From Endocalyx cinctus (Eukaryota > Ascomycota > Sordariomycetes > Amphisphaeriales > Apiosporaceae): a stretch of DNA of 64,000 nucleotides. The notes under the pieces were generated by a model. That model was not told the origin of the DNA. It made no database searches and was given only the letters and a program-made list of their open reading frames with translations. The first letter of the stretch is position 1. Each line of letters opens with the position of its first letter. The translations under genes and the position numbers were made by a program. This document shows, one piece after another, positions 33,033-44,503 of the stretch. Where the stretch lies: contig BCKC01000003.1 of assembly GCA_001600455.1 (NCBI GenBank), positions 1,674,001-1,738,000 of the forward strand, given 5' to 3'.

Positions 33033-35257
33033 TTAGTGATTGAAACCTCCTTCTCTCCAATTTTCATTCGTAAATGGATTCCAACCAACGTTGCCAAAAA
33101 GCCCGCCGCCATCGGGATTCAGATAAAAATCAAACGATTCTAGTGAGCTTCCCTGTTGATGATGTTGTGATGCATCAAATCCAAAATCGGGGCCAGTGTA
33201 CTCTAATACCGGCATATTGTGTTGTTGAAGACTGTTAAAGTCCATATCTGTCAAAGAAATGTTATCTCTGCCATACAAGTTTCCCGAGGTATCGTTCTCA
33301 AGTCGAGGTCGCTTGGAGCTAGTCGTAGTAAATCCCCGGGAGGGAAACGGCATAGTTACTGCCGCTGGCTGAGCACTAGCTTGCTCTTGATGGCTCGCAT
33401 TGGGTAGCCTTTGGATCGAGGTTGGCCTTTCGCCATGGTCTTGAGTATTTAGCCTCTCTAGTAAAGCCCGTAATACCGCATGACAGCGGCGGGCACTGTT
33501 CCATCGCACTGCCATGCGATCTAGAGATTGCAAACAGTAGTTTATATCACTGCGAGCCATTCATGAGCTTAATAATCGGGGTTTGTGAGGATAAGAACAA
33601 TGCCGAGTATGGGGACTTACACTGCAGCTTTTTCAAAAGGATAAAATCTCAGTATGCTAGCGAAGATCAACACCAAGCCTGCCATCCAAACACCGGAGAG
33701 TGTTCCAGGCCATATCATGATAATTCCCATATCAGAACAGTTCTCAAGCTGAGCCACGATGGCACGGCTGGCGTTGATGGCATTTTGAAGGCTGGACCGG
33801 AAGTCTACAGTAAGAGTAGGACATGAAAGAAAAGGCCGATTGATAAGTAAAATGAGATGGTTGTAGAGGAAAGAAAAGAAAGGGGCATTGTTATTATGCT
33901 CCCCGTTTGGTGGATCGGACGGAAGTTGATGATCTTGAAGGGTTGATGGAAGACCATTCCACCAAGCATGAACCCTACTTTGAAGGTCAAGGATCTTTTC
34001 GCGTGTCATCTCACGTTTGTGAATGGATTTATGGAGGAGGTCGAGAGCCTCTCCAACTAATCTGGAATGCATGGCCATATGGCCTAGAATATGATCCCTC
34101 CCCACTCCGTTAGCCGAATTGCCCATTTGGTTGGTCCTAGAAGGTGTAAATGAGCTATAACTAGACGAATTTTGAAAGGGGGTATTATTGAGAGTTGGGA
34201 TAACACCATTGCCTTCACCTGAGCTGCCATCAGGGAGATGGGCTAGCACTTCTGAGCTTGCGCTAGCATCGACATTTCTAGACCTTTCTTCGGCTTGGAC
34301 AGGCTTGTGACGCTCCATCATACTCGGGTTACACACATCCACGTCAGAATCTTGTATTCCAAGAGGATGGCCCATAGCCTGAGCCAGATACCGGTCTATT
34401 ACATAGGCAGACCAGAAAATACGCTTCCGCATACTCGCTTTGTCTGGGTCGAGTTGCACATAGCGAAACGGGCATCGGTGAAAGCCAGCATGATACATGA
34501 GTCGCACCAGAGACCCGTGTACTGTTGATGCAGCCCGAAGAGACATAACAGCTACCAGGTATAATTCTGTGGCTACGAGAGCCTGGATAGAAGACATATC
34601 AGCATCTTCAGAAAGAATACCCAGAAGTGATACCAAGGACGATGGCGAGCGTATCCGATTTCTAGGCGGCAGATTAAGCGTTCCGTTGCTTGTTAATGCT
34701 GCGATGTTCAAGATGCATTGGGTTATGACCAAACGACAAAGGTGGCTTCGTCGGACAGGGCCAGTATTACGAGCGCCGGCCAAATCCGGATTCTCCTCGT
34801 AAAGCTCATTTAATTGAGCGAGGAAGGTCTGTCCGTGAATAAAGGGGAAGAACGGGTGCCAAGTTTTAAAATATAAAAGCACGAGCTCCTTTGCTACGTC
34901 GGGCTCCGGTACAGCTCCTAAGTTAGCAGAAGCCGCCGCAATGATGGACATCCATTCGTCAGTGTTGCTGGAGATATTTTCTTCAACGCCTGGAATAAAG
35001 TCTTGAGTTGGGCCGTCTACTATATTTTCTCTACCACTACCCGGGATTGTGGAAGCTGGATCTGAAATAGTAACATCATCTCCTGCTGTCTCCTTTGTGG
35101 CGGCGGCGGCGGCAGCTGATGAGGCGAACGTTCGCAAAACGGTATCTACAAAAAATATACCAGTTGAACTCCCGATGAATTCGCTTTTTTCTGGGCCGGA
35201 TGTGACGAAGGACCCAATTTCAATGGGTAGAATAAGATTGGAATCACCGTTACTCAT
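33033..35257 (-). CDS. Fungal_trans regulatory protein without a zinc cluster
   Basis: Exons 35257-33621 and 33549-33033 give 717 residues. The Fungal_trans (middle homology) domain is clear: AKELVLLYFKTWHPFFPFIH, ALVATELYLVAVMSLRAAST, RLMYHAGFHRCPF and MRKRIFWSAYVIDRYLAQ followed by MGHPLGIQDSDVDV. Upstream is KSEFIGSSTGIFFVDTVLR, a stretch normally found between the zinc cluster and this domain. The C-terminus carries INYCLQSLDRMAVRWNSARRC. I find no Zn2Cys6 motif upstream of the ATG: the open frame continues about 18 codons to a TAG near 35329, and no cysteine cluster appears on this strand to 35900. Either a DNA-binding-free regulator, or the displaced body of the gene at 31939. Confidence 0.85.
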
Positions 35258-35900
35258 TATATCCGAATAAGCTTCAGAAGATAGTGTAGGGATGAACTGA
35301 GACTTGATAACTACCTACTTGAATACTCCGTAGGTAAGTTTGCAAGTGGATGGATGCGTTGAAGAGTTGAAGATCTGTGCAGCTGTGGAGGAAGTCTTAT
35401 TTACCATACCTTGCTGATTGGCTACAATTATAGTGTATAGACTCCCCTAATAACTTAGGGAAAGACCTTTGTATTAGTACTATAAATTACTCACTAGTGG
35501 GTAGTAACCACTTAACAGTTAGTGAGACTTATACTGGCTTTAGACGCTGTAAAGTTTCTGTTAGGCCTGTTGAAAACCACTGCTCGCCCTTAAAAAGGTA
35601 CCTTATTAGGAAAAGATGTCTATATCCAGTAGTTTCTATTGGCCAACACATCCTCTCTCCCGCCCTTAAATTCTAAAATCTACATTAACATTGGACATCT
35701 CGTACTTTCTAAAGAAACCATACTTAGTAGTCATACTTTTCTTTATTGAAATACAAAAATAGACGCCATAATACATAAGAAAATTAAGAGCCATAGACAT
35801 AAGTATGTAAAGACCAAACTCGAGAAGTGGGTATACATCGTCCCAGCTCTGTCATCGTAAAAACCCGCCCCCCTTTTAAATTTTACACGGCCTAGGATTG
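35258..35900. other. Intergenic region between the regulator and the CRH gene
   Basis: Upstream of the Fungal_trans gene and downstream of the CRH gene. It holds ATACTCCGTAGGTA near 35323. No zinc-cluster exon was found here on either strand. Confidence 0.55.
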
Positions 35901-38321
35901 TTATTCTCTCTCTTCGTTCTCAGGCACCACCTTGACATCAACCGGATACGATCGTTTGCCTAGATAAAAGCAACGCCATCTCCCCCACCAAAAACAAAAC
36001 TTATCGGCCCCGAATCCCGAGTTAGGATTGGGGTACACGATAAATGAAACTGCTGGCGAGGTCGTCGGCTTTACCTCTACCACCTTCAACTGGTCATCCG
36101 GAGACGCTGGTGGAGTTGTCGTCGTGACGCTATGACTAGTAACTACTGCTGCCGCTGTTGTTGTTGCCGTCGTTGCTGTGTGAGTTCCTTGAGTCGTCGT
36201 GACGTCAGTGCCACCTGCCTTTACATCCGTCTCCTGTATTGCTTTGGTCGTATGAGTAGTAGTACTCACGACATTCGTGGTAGGGTTCTGGACTACTTGC
36301 GTTGGTTGTGTAACCGGAAGGCTCGTTTTCGTCGAAGTACCATCTACTTTGTCGTTACCCGTCTGCACAACGGGAGACGTAGCGGCTGCCTTTGAAGTAC
36401 TAGAGTCAGGCACGTTGGGCTGACTGGGTTTCGTGGCAGAAGTTGTGGAACTATATGATGTGCTTGTTGTTGAGGGCGATTCTTTAACCGTCTCTTGATT
36501 AATAGCTACCACTTTTGTAATAGAGGAGCTTGTGGCCGGTTTCGTAACGTCACCACCGGCGGTTTTGACTGTACTTTGGGTTGTGATGGTCTGGGAGGTG
36601 CTTGATATGCTTGATATGCTTGATATGCTTGATATGCTTGATATGCTTGATATGCTTGATATGCTTGATATGCTTGATATGCTTGATATGCTTGATATGC
36701 TTGATATGCTTGATATGCTTGATATGCTTGATATGCTTGATATTGTTGACGTGCTCATGCTCGATTTAGTCGACGTAATTGAAGAAACCGACGTACTTGA
36801 TGAACTCGACGTCCCTGAAATAGTAACACCTGTAGCTAACGAAAGCTTTGTCGTAGATGTGGACGCCGTAGTCGACGATATTTTCGTAGTCCCAGTAACC
36901 GACGTTCCCGCGACGACATCCTTCGCCGTACCACCCACAACCGTCGTCGACACGCTCGTTTTCGACGAGGAGGATATAGTCGTCACCAAGGTAAACGGCT
37001 CTCCCGTAGTCGCGACCGGGTTCTGAGATCCGCACTGGCCGAAGGCCGACTGGCACCCGAGCCCGCAGTACTCGGTCGTGTTTCCGCAGTATCCGTAGGC
37101 GGAGCAGCAATCGCCGAAAAGGCTCCCTTTGCAGATCGCGCCTACCTGGTCGCCGCAGTGTCCGTTCGGGGAGATAGGGAGGTCCGTCCTTAGGGGCAGC
37201 TGGGAAGTGGTCGCGGTCGTAGCCGCGGCCGCGTTGGCTTTGGTCGTCGGCAAGGAAGAAGGAGAAGAGGAGGAGGAGGAAGAGCTGGGAAGGGAGATGT
37301 TCAGGCCCTTTATACTCTTCCAGCTGCCCGACTGGTCCGTCCAGTTGTAATACCGAGCCGGGTTGTAATTGGTGATCCGCACGCTCTTGACGAACATGGT
37401 GAAGGGCGCGGCCGAGATGTTGGTCATGCCGCCGGCCCAGCTCATGGTGCCCGAGTTTTCCCCGGGGTCGCCGCCGGCCCACATGCCCATCTGCAGCTTC
37501 GACGGCGTCTGCGGGAACTGGTGAGTGCCCGAGTCTCCGTCCTTGGCCAAGAAGGTTCTCACGACCTTCCCGTCGATGAGCCAGTCCAGCTTCGTGGGCG
37601 TCCAGTCGAACGAGTACGTGTGAAACTTGGTCTGCGGCGTCGCGCAGGGGATCCAGGCGCCGCGGTCGTACGCCCCCGTGACGCCCTTCCCGAAGTAATT
37701 GTTTTGCGCGACCCCCGTCGGGTACTGGGCTTTCTTGTTGAAGTCGTTTCCCGACATCTCCCAGTCGATCTCGTCGAAGTCGTCCGAGACCAGAACGCTC
37801 GAAGAGATGATGCCGATACCGGGAGCGACCTGCATCTCGACGTCGACCCGGCCGAAGAAGATGTAGAAGTTGGTGAAAAGCTGGGGAGCGTCGTATCGTT
37901 TCCCATATGTAAACTCGGCACCATTCTTCCGACCCTGAGTGTTGTACGTTATAGTAGCATAGTTCGATGTACTCCAATCGGCGTCAAGCTTGTCTTTGGG
38001 TGGATTCGTGAAATCGATGAAGTATTGCCACTCGTTGAGACCCAGATTTGGAGGACATGTTACTAAGGTCAAAGTTAGAACATACCAGCCCTATTTTGAA
38101 GGCCACGAGATCCTTTTCAAATGAGGAATACTTACTGTTCTTAACGGGATTACATGCTATATAATTTCGCACGAGCGTCAGCTTCTGTTTAGCAGGCAAT
38201 TGATTATTAACTTACGAAAATATTGTCCATCTTTTCGTTGACCGTAGACTCGCGATGCTAACAGGAGCCATGTCGAATAAAGCAGCAATGATCTAGGAGC
38301 AAATATTGAATTGACATCCAT
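35901..38321 (-). CDS. CRH-type GH16 cell-wall transglycosylase with CBM18 and Ser/Thr-rich repeat tail
   Basis: Exons 38321-38216, 38156-38136 (21 bases) and 38062-35901 give 762 residues. Signal peptide at 1-27. CRH-type cysteines follow (PCNPVKNITCPPN). The GH16 core has the catalytic motif DEIDWE (Glu140, Asp142, Glu144) and the aromatic +1/+2 region FHTYSFDWTP. CRH enzymes link chitin to beta-glucan in the wall. A CBM18 chitin-binding module lies at about 341-389 (GHCGDQ, GDCCSAYGYCG, CGLGCQSAFGQCG). The rest is Ser/Thr-rich, with a perfect Ile-Ser-Ser repeat (about 482-530). The C-terminus ends in acidic VPENEERE with no GPI-anchor signal, unlike most CRH proteins. In Utr2 proteins CBM18 usually precedes GH16, here it follows. 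Confidence 0.9.
36601..36744. repeat. 9-bp tandem repeat, 15 perfect copies plus one variant, inside the CRH gene
   Basis: CTTGATATG repeated head to tail from 36601 to 36735, with a sixteenth copy differing at its last base. Read on the minus strand it encodes Ile-Ser-Ser in frame with the Ser/Thr-rich wall-protein tail. Complete identity of the copies points to recent expansion. Confidence 0.97.
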
Positions 38322-39097
38322 TGCGGTTCTGTGGTAAGATAATGGAACCAACAAATTCAACCACAGAAATGCTAAGTGGGAGGGGGTTTAGTAAAATGCC
38401 GGCGATATTGTAAAGATATCACTTGTCTTTCAAGCCCTGCATCGTCGTGCCTTTGTTTAAATTCACATTGCTTGCTTGGTCCAGTCCCCTTTCATGGGGT
38501 GCTAGGTGACGAGTTTCTTTCTGCGGGTTGCTTTGTTTGTATTATCTTACCGTATGACCCAACTATCCGAGGCTTTGGGGTTGAGGCAGATCGTATATCC
38601 GATAATGTCCAGGATTTCTTAGGCGAAAATGGGCGACGAAGGAGTTGGCCACGATCCTACGTCTGCCTACACAGAGAGCAAACACCGGAATACATGGTAC
38701 TATAGTAAATTAAAATTGTCGAATAGCTATGTCGCGATATTTTGAAGCTTTATACTTTAGATTCAATCTCGAATCTCAAGCATAAGGCAGCGTGGAACCG
38801 AGTCATATCACTTTAAATATCTTCACACAGTGGTCAATATCCGTGACACGACGTATATGATCTTGAAAGTTTTGGTATTCATGAATCCCTAAAGAACATC
38901 GATGGACAACAACTCATTCTCGTGGTAATGATCTGCTGTAATATAGTTGTCGGTCCGCAGTCACCACATGCCAATGAGAGGGCCAAACAAATCGATGCGA
39001 TATAAGGTACGTATCCTTTTCCGATGCACGTAGTACGCCAGTTATGCCGTAAATGGTGACCTTCCCAAACCGTAAAAACCCCAATTCAACAGCCCTT
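38322..39097. other. Intergenic region between the CRH gene and eL32
   Basis: CRH promoter and eL32 3' flank (both genes on the minus strand). No gene seen. Confidence 0.5.
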
Positions 39098-39940
39098 TTA
39101 TACCTCAGTCGTAACCTTAGCGTTGGGGTTGGTTACCTAGAATTGTTAGTCGCTAGTCCTTCGAGTATCGTGGAATATTTAGGTACCTTGACTCCGAGTG
39201 CTCGCGCCTTGCTAATAATTCCAACTCTCTTGCGCGAAGAAACACCGTGGGCAATCCTATTCAACCGTATCAGCCACCTGTAGATGATTATAACTATCCT
39301 CTCCGATCTAGAAGCGGACTTACTCAGCAGCGAAAGTCTTGCGGTGCATCATGAGAAGCTCGACGTCCTTCTCATTGTGTACGAGGAATGCCTTGTGTCC
39401 GGAGGGCATCTAGAGACGGTATTCGTTAGAATCCAAAAAATCCATGATATATAAAGAATAGTACAACCGAGACTATCATCTAGAATCAAAGGTTGTCGGG
39501 TATTCGTGCAACTTACCTGATGACGGGTCTTCTTGGCAGAACCGTAACCGATCTACAAGAAAAAAAAATCATTGGTTGGCTTCCGCTGCTTTTTCCAGAA
39601 TGAATATTCCACTATTTCGAGTAAATACCTTTGGCATAGCAGCCGTTCCCCGGAATCGTCGGCGGACGGCATTGTCAATACCCTTAGGTCGGCGCCATGC
39701 GCTTGATACTGTTCCCCCCAAGATGTCATGTCAGTCGCTTGTGAATAAGATCGGGGTTGAAAGGATGAGGGGGTCGACATACGGCACTTAAACCGATCGC
39801 TCTGGTGTCGGTTAAACGCAGGCTTGTCTATAGTCATTTCGTCAATATGTTATTCTATTATCGAGAATCGTCCAGCAATCGTTGCAAAGTTTTTTTCGTC
39901 TGGAAGGGGAATTCGTACGCTTCTTGTCAATCTTGGCCAT
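39098..39940 (-). CDS. RPL32: 60S ribosomal protein eL32
   Basis: Seven coding exons on the minus strand: 39940-39919, 39827-39783, 39708-39629, 39552-39517, 39409-39324, 39256-39187 and 39136-39098, giving 125 residues. Landmarks are [80 protein letters not shown] and the end [17 protein letters not shown]. All joins keep phase, and the C-terminal exon of only 39 bases is supported by the eL32 ending. The ATG immediately follows an intron acceptor (CAG), so the gene also has a 5'-leader intron. The N-terminus (MAKIDKKHKPAF) is shorter than the usual MVxxKK start. Confidence 0.93.
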
Positions 39941-40000
39941 CTGTAATGATTTCAAATTAGATTGTTCCTAGAATAATAAAGGACTGGAAAGTGTAGTTAC
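39941..40000 (-). other. 5'-leader intron of eL32
   Basis: Donor GTAACT at 40000 and acceptor CAG at 39943-39941, directly before the ATG. Leader introns of this kind are common in ribosomal-protein genes; inferred from splice signals only. Confidence 0.6.
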
Positions 40001-40441
40001 CTTGACTGTATTGATTGATGGTCGTTAAAAGTGATTGAGTACTTGGTTGTTGAGGTGTGTGATCGATCTCGAAGTAAGGCCCGCTACTACAAGATTAGGT
40101 TTACAGTGAGTGTATCGCTTGCGAAAAAAAAGTTTTGGTGCCCACACAAAGATTTCCCGAAATTTAATCACGTGACAGGGTTTGATTTTGCATCAAATTG
40201 CGGGGCCTCTCCCGCTTCTCTTGAGCCCCAAGTATCAGAGTACTCGCCTAAACTTCGGATAATAAAGAGATAAATTCCGTAGCCACAGAACCGTTGAACA
40301 AGCCACATGAGCAAGCGCCACCCCCACTAATACCTTCAATGATAGCATGTAACTTCTACCTTACAAGAACCAGACTCTTTTGCGATCTTCATGATTTTGC
40401 GCTGGATACTGGAGACAAAATACCGAACGACGTAATTCACC
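40001..40441. promoter_or_regulatory. Divergent promoter region of eL32 and prefoldin 5
   Basis: About 440 bases between two genes transcribed apart. No defined element identified with confidence. Confidence 0.4.
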
Positions 40442-41241
40442 ATGGCCAGTGGAAACAGTGAGACTGGTAAGTCGATCTAACTCCCAATATTATACCCATC
40501 CGCTAATTAACGAGCTTCATAGTCAACCTTGACAGCTTAAGCGCCCAACAGCTCAGCCAAGTGAAGAAGCAACTCGACGAAGAGCTTGAACACCTTACAT
40601 CTTCCTTCACCCAGCTCCACGCCGCCCAGTCCAAGTTCCGAGAGTGCCTTCGATGTGTTAAGGACGAGAAATCTTCTTCTCTAAAGGGTAAGTAAGAAAT
40701 TATCTACCTATCTCTATACTACCCAGGTCAGGAGATCGATGTAGCGTGAGGAAAAGGAGGGTTGAACACAACTTGGCTAACTTGACATTTCCCTGGGGGG
40801 TCTTTACTATATCTATACAGAGGACAAACCTATTCTTGTACCTCTCACGAATTCTTTATATGTTAAGGGAACTCTCAAGGATGCCTCTCACGTCCTTGTA
40901 GATATTGGTACTGGTTTTTACGTAGAGAAGGTAATCGACCGCCCCGAAGCGCAAACTAGTAATCGTCACATTATACTGACATAACTCATATAGGAAGTCT
41001 CATCCGCTGCCAAATTCTACGAGGGCAAGGTTGAGGAGATTGGTCGAAGTGTTAAGGAATTAGAAGCTATAGTACAGTCTAAAACGAATAATGTTCGACT
41101 TGTCGAAGAAGGTAAGGTTTTAAATTAATGTTACTAGAGAATTATGAATCTCGACGACTAACATTGAGGTTTTATCTAGTTTTGAGACATAAATTAGCAG
41201 CTGCTCCGCAGAAGCAGGCTTCATCTTCAAAGGACGAATAA
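40442..41241 (+). CDS. GIM5: Prefoldin subunit 5 (alpha type)
   Basis: Subunit of the hexameric prefoldin chaperone that hands unfolded actin and tubulin to the CCT chaperonin. Exons 40442-40466, 40523-40687, 40821-40930, 40994-41111 and 41180-41241 give 159 residues. Two long coiled-coil helices ([20 protein letters not shown]...; [20 protein letters not shown]) flank the beta-hairpin region [33 protein letters not shown], which is the alpha-class prefoldin signature. Confidence 0.93.
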
Positions 41242-41495
41242 AGGCTCAGTTATCACCCGGCTTCTCAGGCCGATGCGGCCCCCCTTAATTATCAAAGCCA
41301 GATCTTCTAAGGGTTCATACCAAGTCAAGCCTTATGGTTGACTCCTGGCGTCTGCTCGTAATATACTCGTTTCCCACCTTATTAGCTGGCAGTTCCTCAA
41401 ACCAGATCTTCGCCCTCGATACAGCTCAACGATCAGAATGTCGAAACCTCGCAGTATTTATTCTAACGCAGCTTCAAATCATGACCGGGGCCTTG

Positions 41496-43438
41496 TCAGT
41501 TTTGCTGGACGGAAATTCCCATGCATTCGAACTCTTTCTGGATCTCCTTTAGTGTTTCCAGAAATAATCTGACCCGTTTCACTGCCTCCGTGCTTGGATC
41601 GTTCAGATCGGTGGGGTCATTGGGAAAGAGGTGCTCCAGGTGGGTACCGAACATGTTGATGGATGATTCGCTAGTGTGAGATCTATGGAGCTCACTCCAA
41701 GAATCACCGTAAACGCAGATGCCAATGTCCGTATTGGCGGGCTGTTGTCTCAGCGCACCCATGCTACCCCAATGTCTATTGATAGAGAATTCGACGATGT
41801 ATGGTGAATACTTCCAACGAAGTCGATAAACGCTTTTGACCATAACATGGTTAAAAACTTCGTAAACTCGCTTCTGCAAAGGAAAGTTAATGAGCGGATA
41901 AGCATCGATATCGGTTCGATCGCCTCTCATCTGGATACTAGCTCGCTTGAAGTAGTTACGGTAGCCCGCAACCTCTGCATTGTTAACCTCGGCCAATCCC
42001 ACCATCTTCCAGTCTAGTTGTCTATATAAAATATTAATGGAGATACTTAGGAGTTTTCTCACATTTAGACTCACTTATCAAGGCTCAGGTTCGTGACATC
42101 AAGTTTCGTGGTCTTGGCGTTCTTCTGAGCAAAGACGGCCATTTGTGCCAGCTTGTTACGTGTGGCGCCCTGACCCTCCTCTATATCTGCGATAAATCTC
42201 AAGTCTTCGGAGCAAATTTCGAGTTCGTATGTAGGCAGGACCTCTGCAGCCGTCGATACTTGATTATCCGCAGGATTCAAGAGACTTTCAGGGTTCTTGA
42301 TGTAATCCATTATCGTGGCGCAATCTGTGTTGATCCTGTTGTGGCGATTAGATCAGTAATCCGAAAATTTGATCTTTACTGTCTGTCAAGAACCTACTTT
42401 GTGTCGAGTTGGGCCAACGAGCGAGGATTTCCAATCATCTTTCGGAAGGCATCATAATCATAGATCAGGGGATGTTTGGGATATCTTTTCATCAGGAAAT
42501 ATCCTAGTTGGACACGGAGAGACGTTGCTGTTTGCAGACAACCAATCGTTTCCAGGTTTTGAGCAAGCGTTCGACTCAGACTCTGCACATAGTACTGATT
42601 AAGTTGGATAGCTGGTGAGACACCTGTAGAGGGCGTCTTGATACGGGGACGGGCTCCTTTCTCCGAGGTGATTACTAGTTCGATTTGGCAGTCTTCAGTT
42701 CGAATGAGGGGAGGTTCAACGAAAACGCCTATCGATGTATCAGTCATCTCCCGAACAATAGCTGTAGCTCTGATAGCGGCTTTTTCTAGCACATCTCGAG
42801 TTTCATCTTTGGTGGAACTGGTGATGCGTATATACTCGGTCTCATCGGCCTGTATAAGCTGCAATGTGGCGGAGCTGGTCGCATTCCTTGTAGTTCTGAA
42901 TACCTCTTGGATGGAACCTCTGGCTTCCTTCGGAACGTATGGTATGATAAAAATTCCCTACGGTTGTGAAGTCACGCATTTAGTGCATATCCAACTAACA
43001 AGAGAAAGAAGGGACAAAAAAAGAGGGGGTTACTATACCATTGCAGAGTGGACTGGGTGCGAGGGGTCGAACTTAACAGGGCGGGAAAGCCTGGAGAAAT
43101 CACGCTGCCGTTCCGCCGTAGATCTAGCATACTCTCCCACAGCGTCTTGAATCTTCTCAAATTCTGAAGGGCGTTCTGTAGGAAGGAGTCTCGGCACAGA
43201 TGGCGTGGTGTCCATGACTTGGTACTTGGAAAGTGCTGATTCTTGCAGGATTGTCGGCTCTTCAACACTGCTATCGAGATCAACTGGATTACGAGTATTG
43301 GCACCATCATCATATCCACCATCATCACTATAGAATGATTTCTGGTTAGCAAGTGTCACTAGGCATGAACAGACGAATAAGAAAAACTGAGGCGTGATAT
43401 GGATTATAGGATGAGACTTACAGAGTGATAAGATTCAT
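41496..43438 (-). CDS. Uncharacterised fungal protein, 550 residues, with a KH-like segment
   Basis: Not recognised as a characterised protein. Exons 43438-43422 (17 bases, MNLIT), 43327-43039, 42957-42398, 42335-42075 and 42021-41496; all phases fit and the first intron has a CTAAC branch point. The N-terminal ~100 residues are polar and low in complexity. The stretch IPYVPKEARGSIQEVFRTT to ETRDVLEKAAIRATAIVREM alternates strands and helices in a way reminiscent of KH-type RNA-binding folds. The C-terminal half is a compact domain rich in aromatics (DWKMVGLAEVNNAEVAGYRN, FNHVMVKSVYRLRWKYSPYI) with no membrane segment. It may belong to a fungal DUF family (possibly DUF7905, from memory). No functional prediction beyond possible RNA binding. 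Confidence 0.75.
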
Positions 43439-44503
43439 CGCATTCGTTGTTGATAAGCGCCTTGTTTCCTAAAAGCTGCACTTGTGAAGTTGGTGAGTTT
43501 CATGAGACCCAATGGTTAAACAAGGTTGAACGATGAGTCCACAGTTCCGGAATGTCAAGTCCACGGGTACAAGGCGAAGGTTACTATTGACTTGGTGTTG
43601 AGATAGGATTTAAAATGTTCATGTACGTGGTAAGTAGAACTCAGTTTGTCAAGGTTGAAAGGCAAGTGGATGAAGAGTGTAAAACTCACTCTTCCCTCAC
43701 ACGCCGTGTTTTAGGTTTGCAGTTTGGTAGAAGGAGCGTTTGGATTTTGGATTATTCTATTTTGGGTATTACTGTTAATATCAAATGCACGTTTAAAACA
43801 TGTAAGTAGGAAATCCGTGGCGTAATTATTTCTCTTATGGTTTTGGAAGTTGTCTCCATTATATAGAAGATGGGTGTAACTACGATAAATACGTAGGTCA
43901 ACAACTTATTGATATTATGATTCTTTAATTACTTGGATGTAACTTCCTAAATTGACTCTTGTAATTACATTTATTTCAAAAAATCAATTTTTTATCCAGT
44001 TACTTCTTTGCTACAAGCCGGTTATGGTTGAGTACTGAGTCGAGCAATATGTTAACAGCTTTGAAGTGATACTCTGAAATAAGTGTAGCAAGCACGTAAA
44101 TATTTCCCTTATTAGTAGCAAATAAAGTAACTGCCTCCCCACCCCCTAAGTCCAGTTGGAGCATTTGAGTCACGTGACCCCGCGTTTCTCTGCCAGTTTA
44201 AGTGGAGATTGGTTTAATCTTGGCAGCATTGGTATCGTATCCCAGTATTACACGGTGTAGTAACCTCTAAGTGCTTAAGTCGTCTGTGATTCTCCTATGC
44301 ATACAATTCAATTGTTACGAAACATCCTCTCTAATAAATTTCTACTTCACGTACATGATTCGCTGTACCTGCTATCTAAAGAGTGAATGAGTTGGAATTT
44401 CAACAGTATAGACAAAAGAGAAAAAAAAAGAAGTACCTAGCTCTTTACACGTGGTTCTAGTATCACCGCTTAGGTGGACTCTCACGCTTAGGGTACTATC
44501 ATC
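43439..44503. other. Intergenic region upstream of ORC1
   Basis: Divergent upstream region, about 1.1 kb, AT-rich. The open frame at 43615-43809 is not supported. An ACGTGG element lies near 44450. Confidence 0.5.

Noticed and set aside
32962..33042. Possible extra 3' exon of the Zn2Cys6 gene after the GTGAGC at 32921
   Set aside because: It would need a 41-base intron and adds a non-conserved tail overlapping the end of the opposite gene; the TGA at 32920 is the simpler end.
36601..36744. Regular repeats considered as a CRISPR-like array
   Set aside because: Units are 9 bp with no spacers and encode a protein repeat in a eukaryotic gene.
36532..37026. Plus-strand open frame with Met-Leu-Asp repeats
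   Set aside because: Antisense reading of the 9-bp repeat in the CRH gene, whose sense protein is clearly recognisable.
36766..37977. 403-codon minus-strand frame overlapping the CRH gene
   Set aside because: A shifted frame of the same strand produced by high-GC3 coding sequence; its composition (Arg/Gly/His/Leu) is that of a shadow frame.
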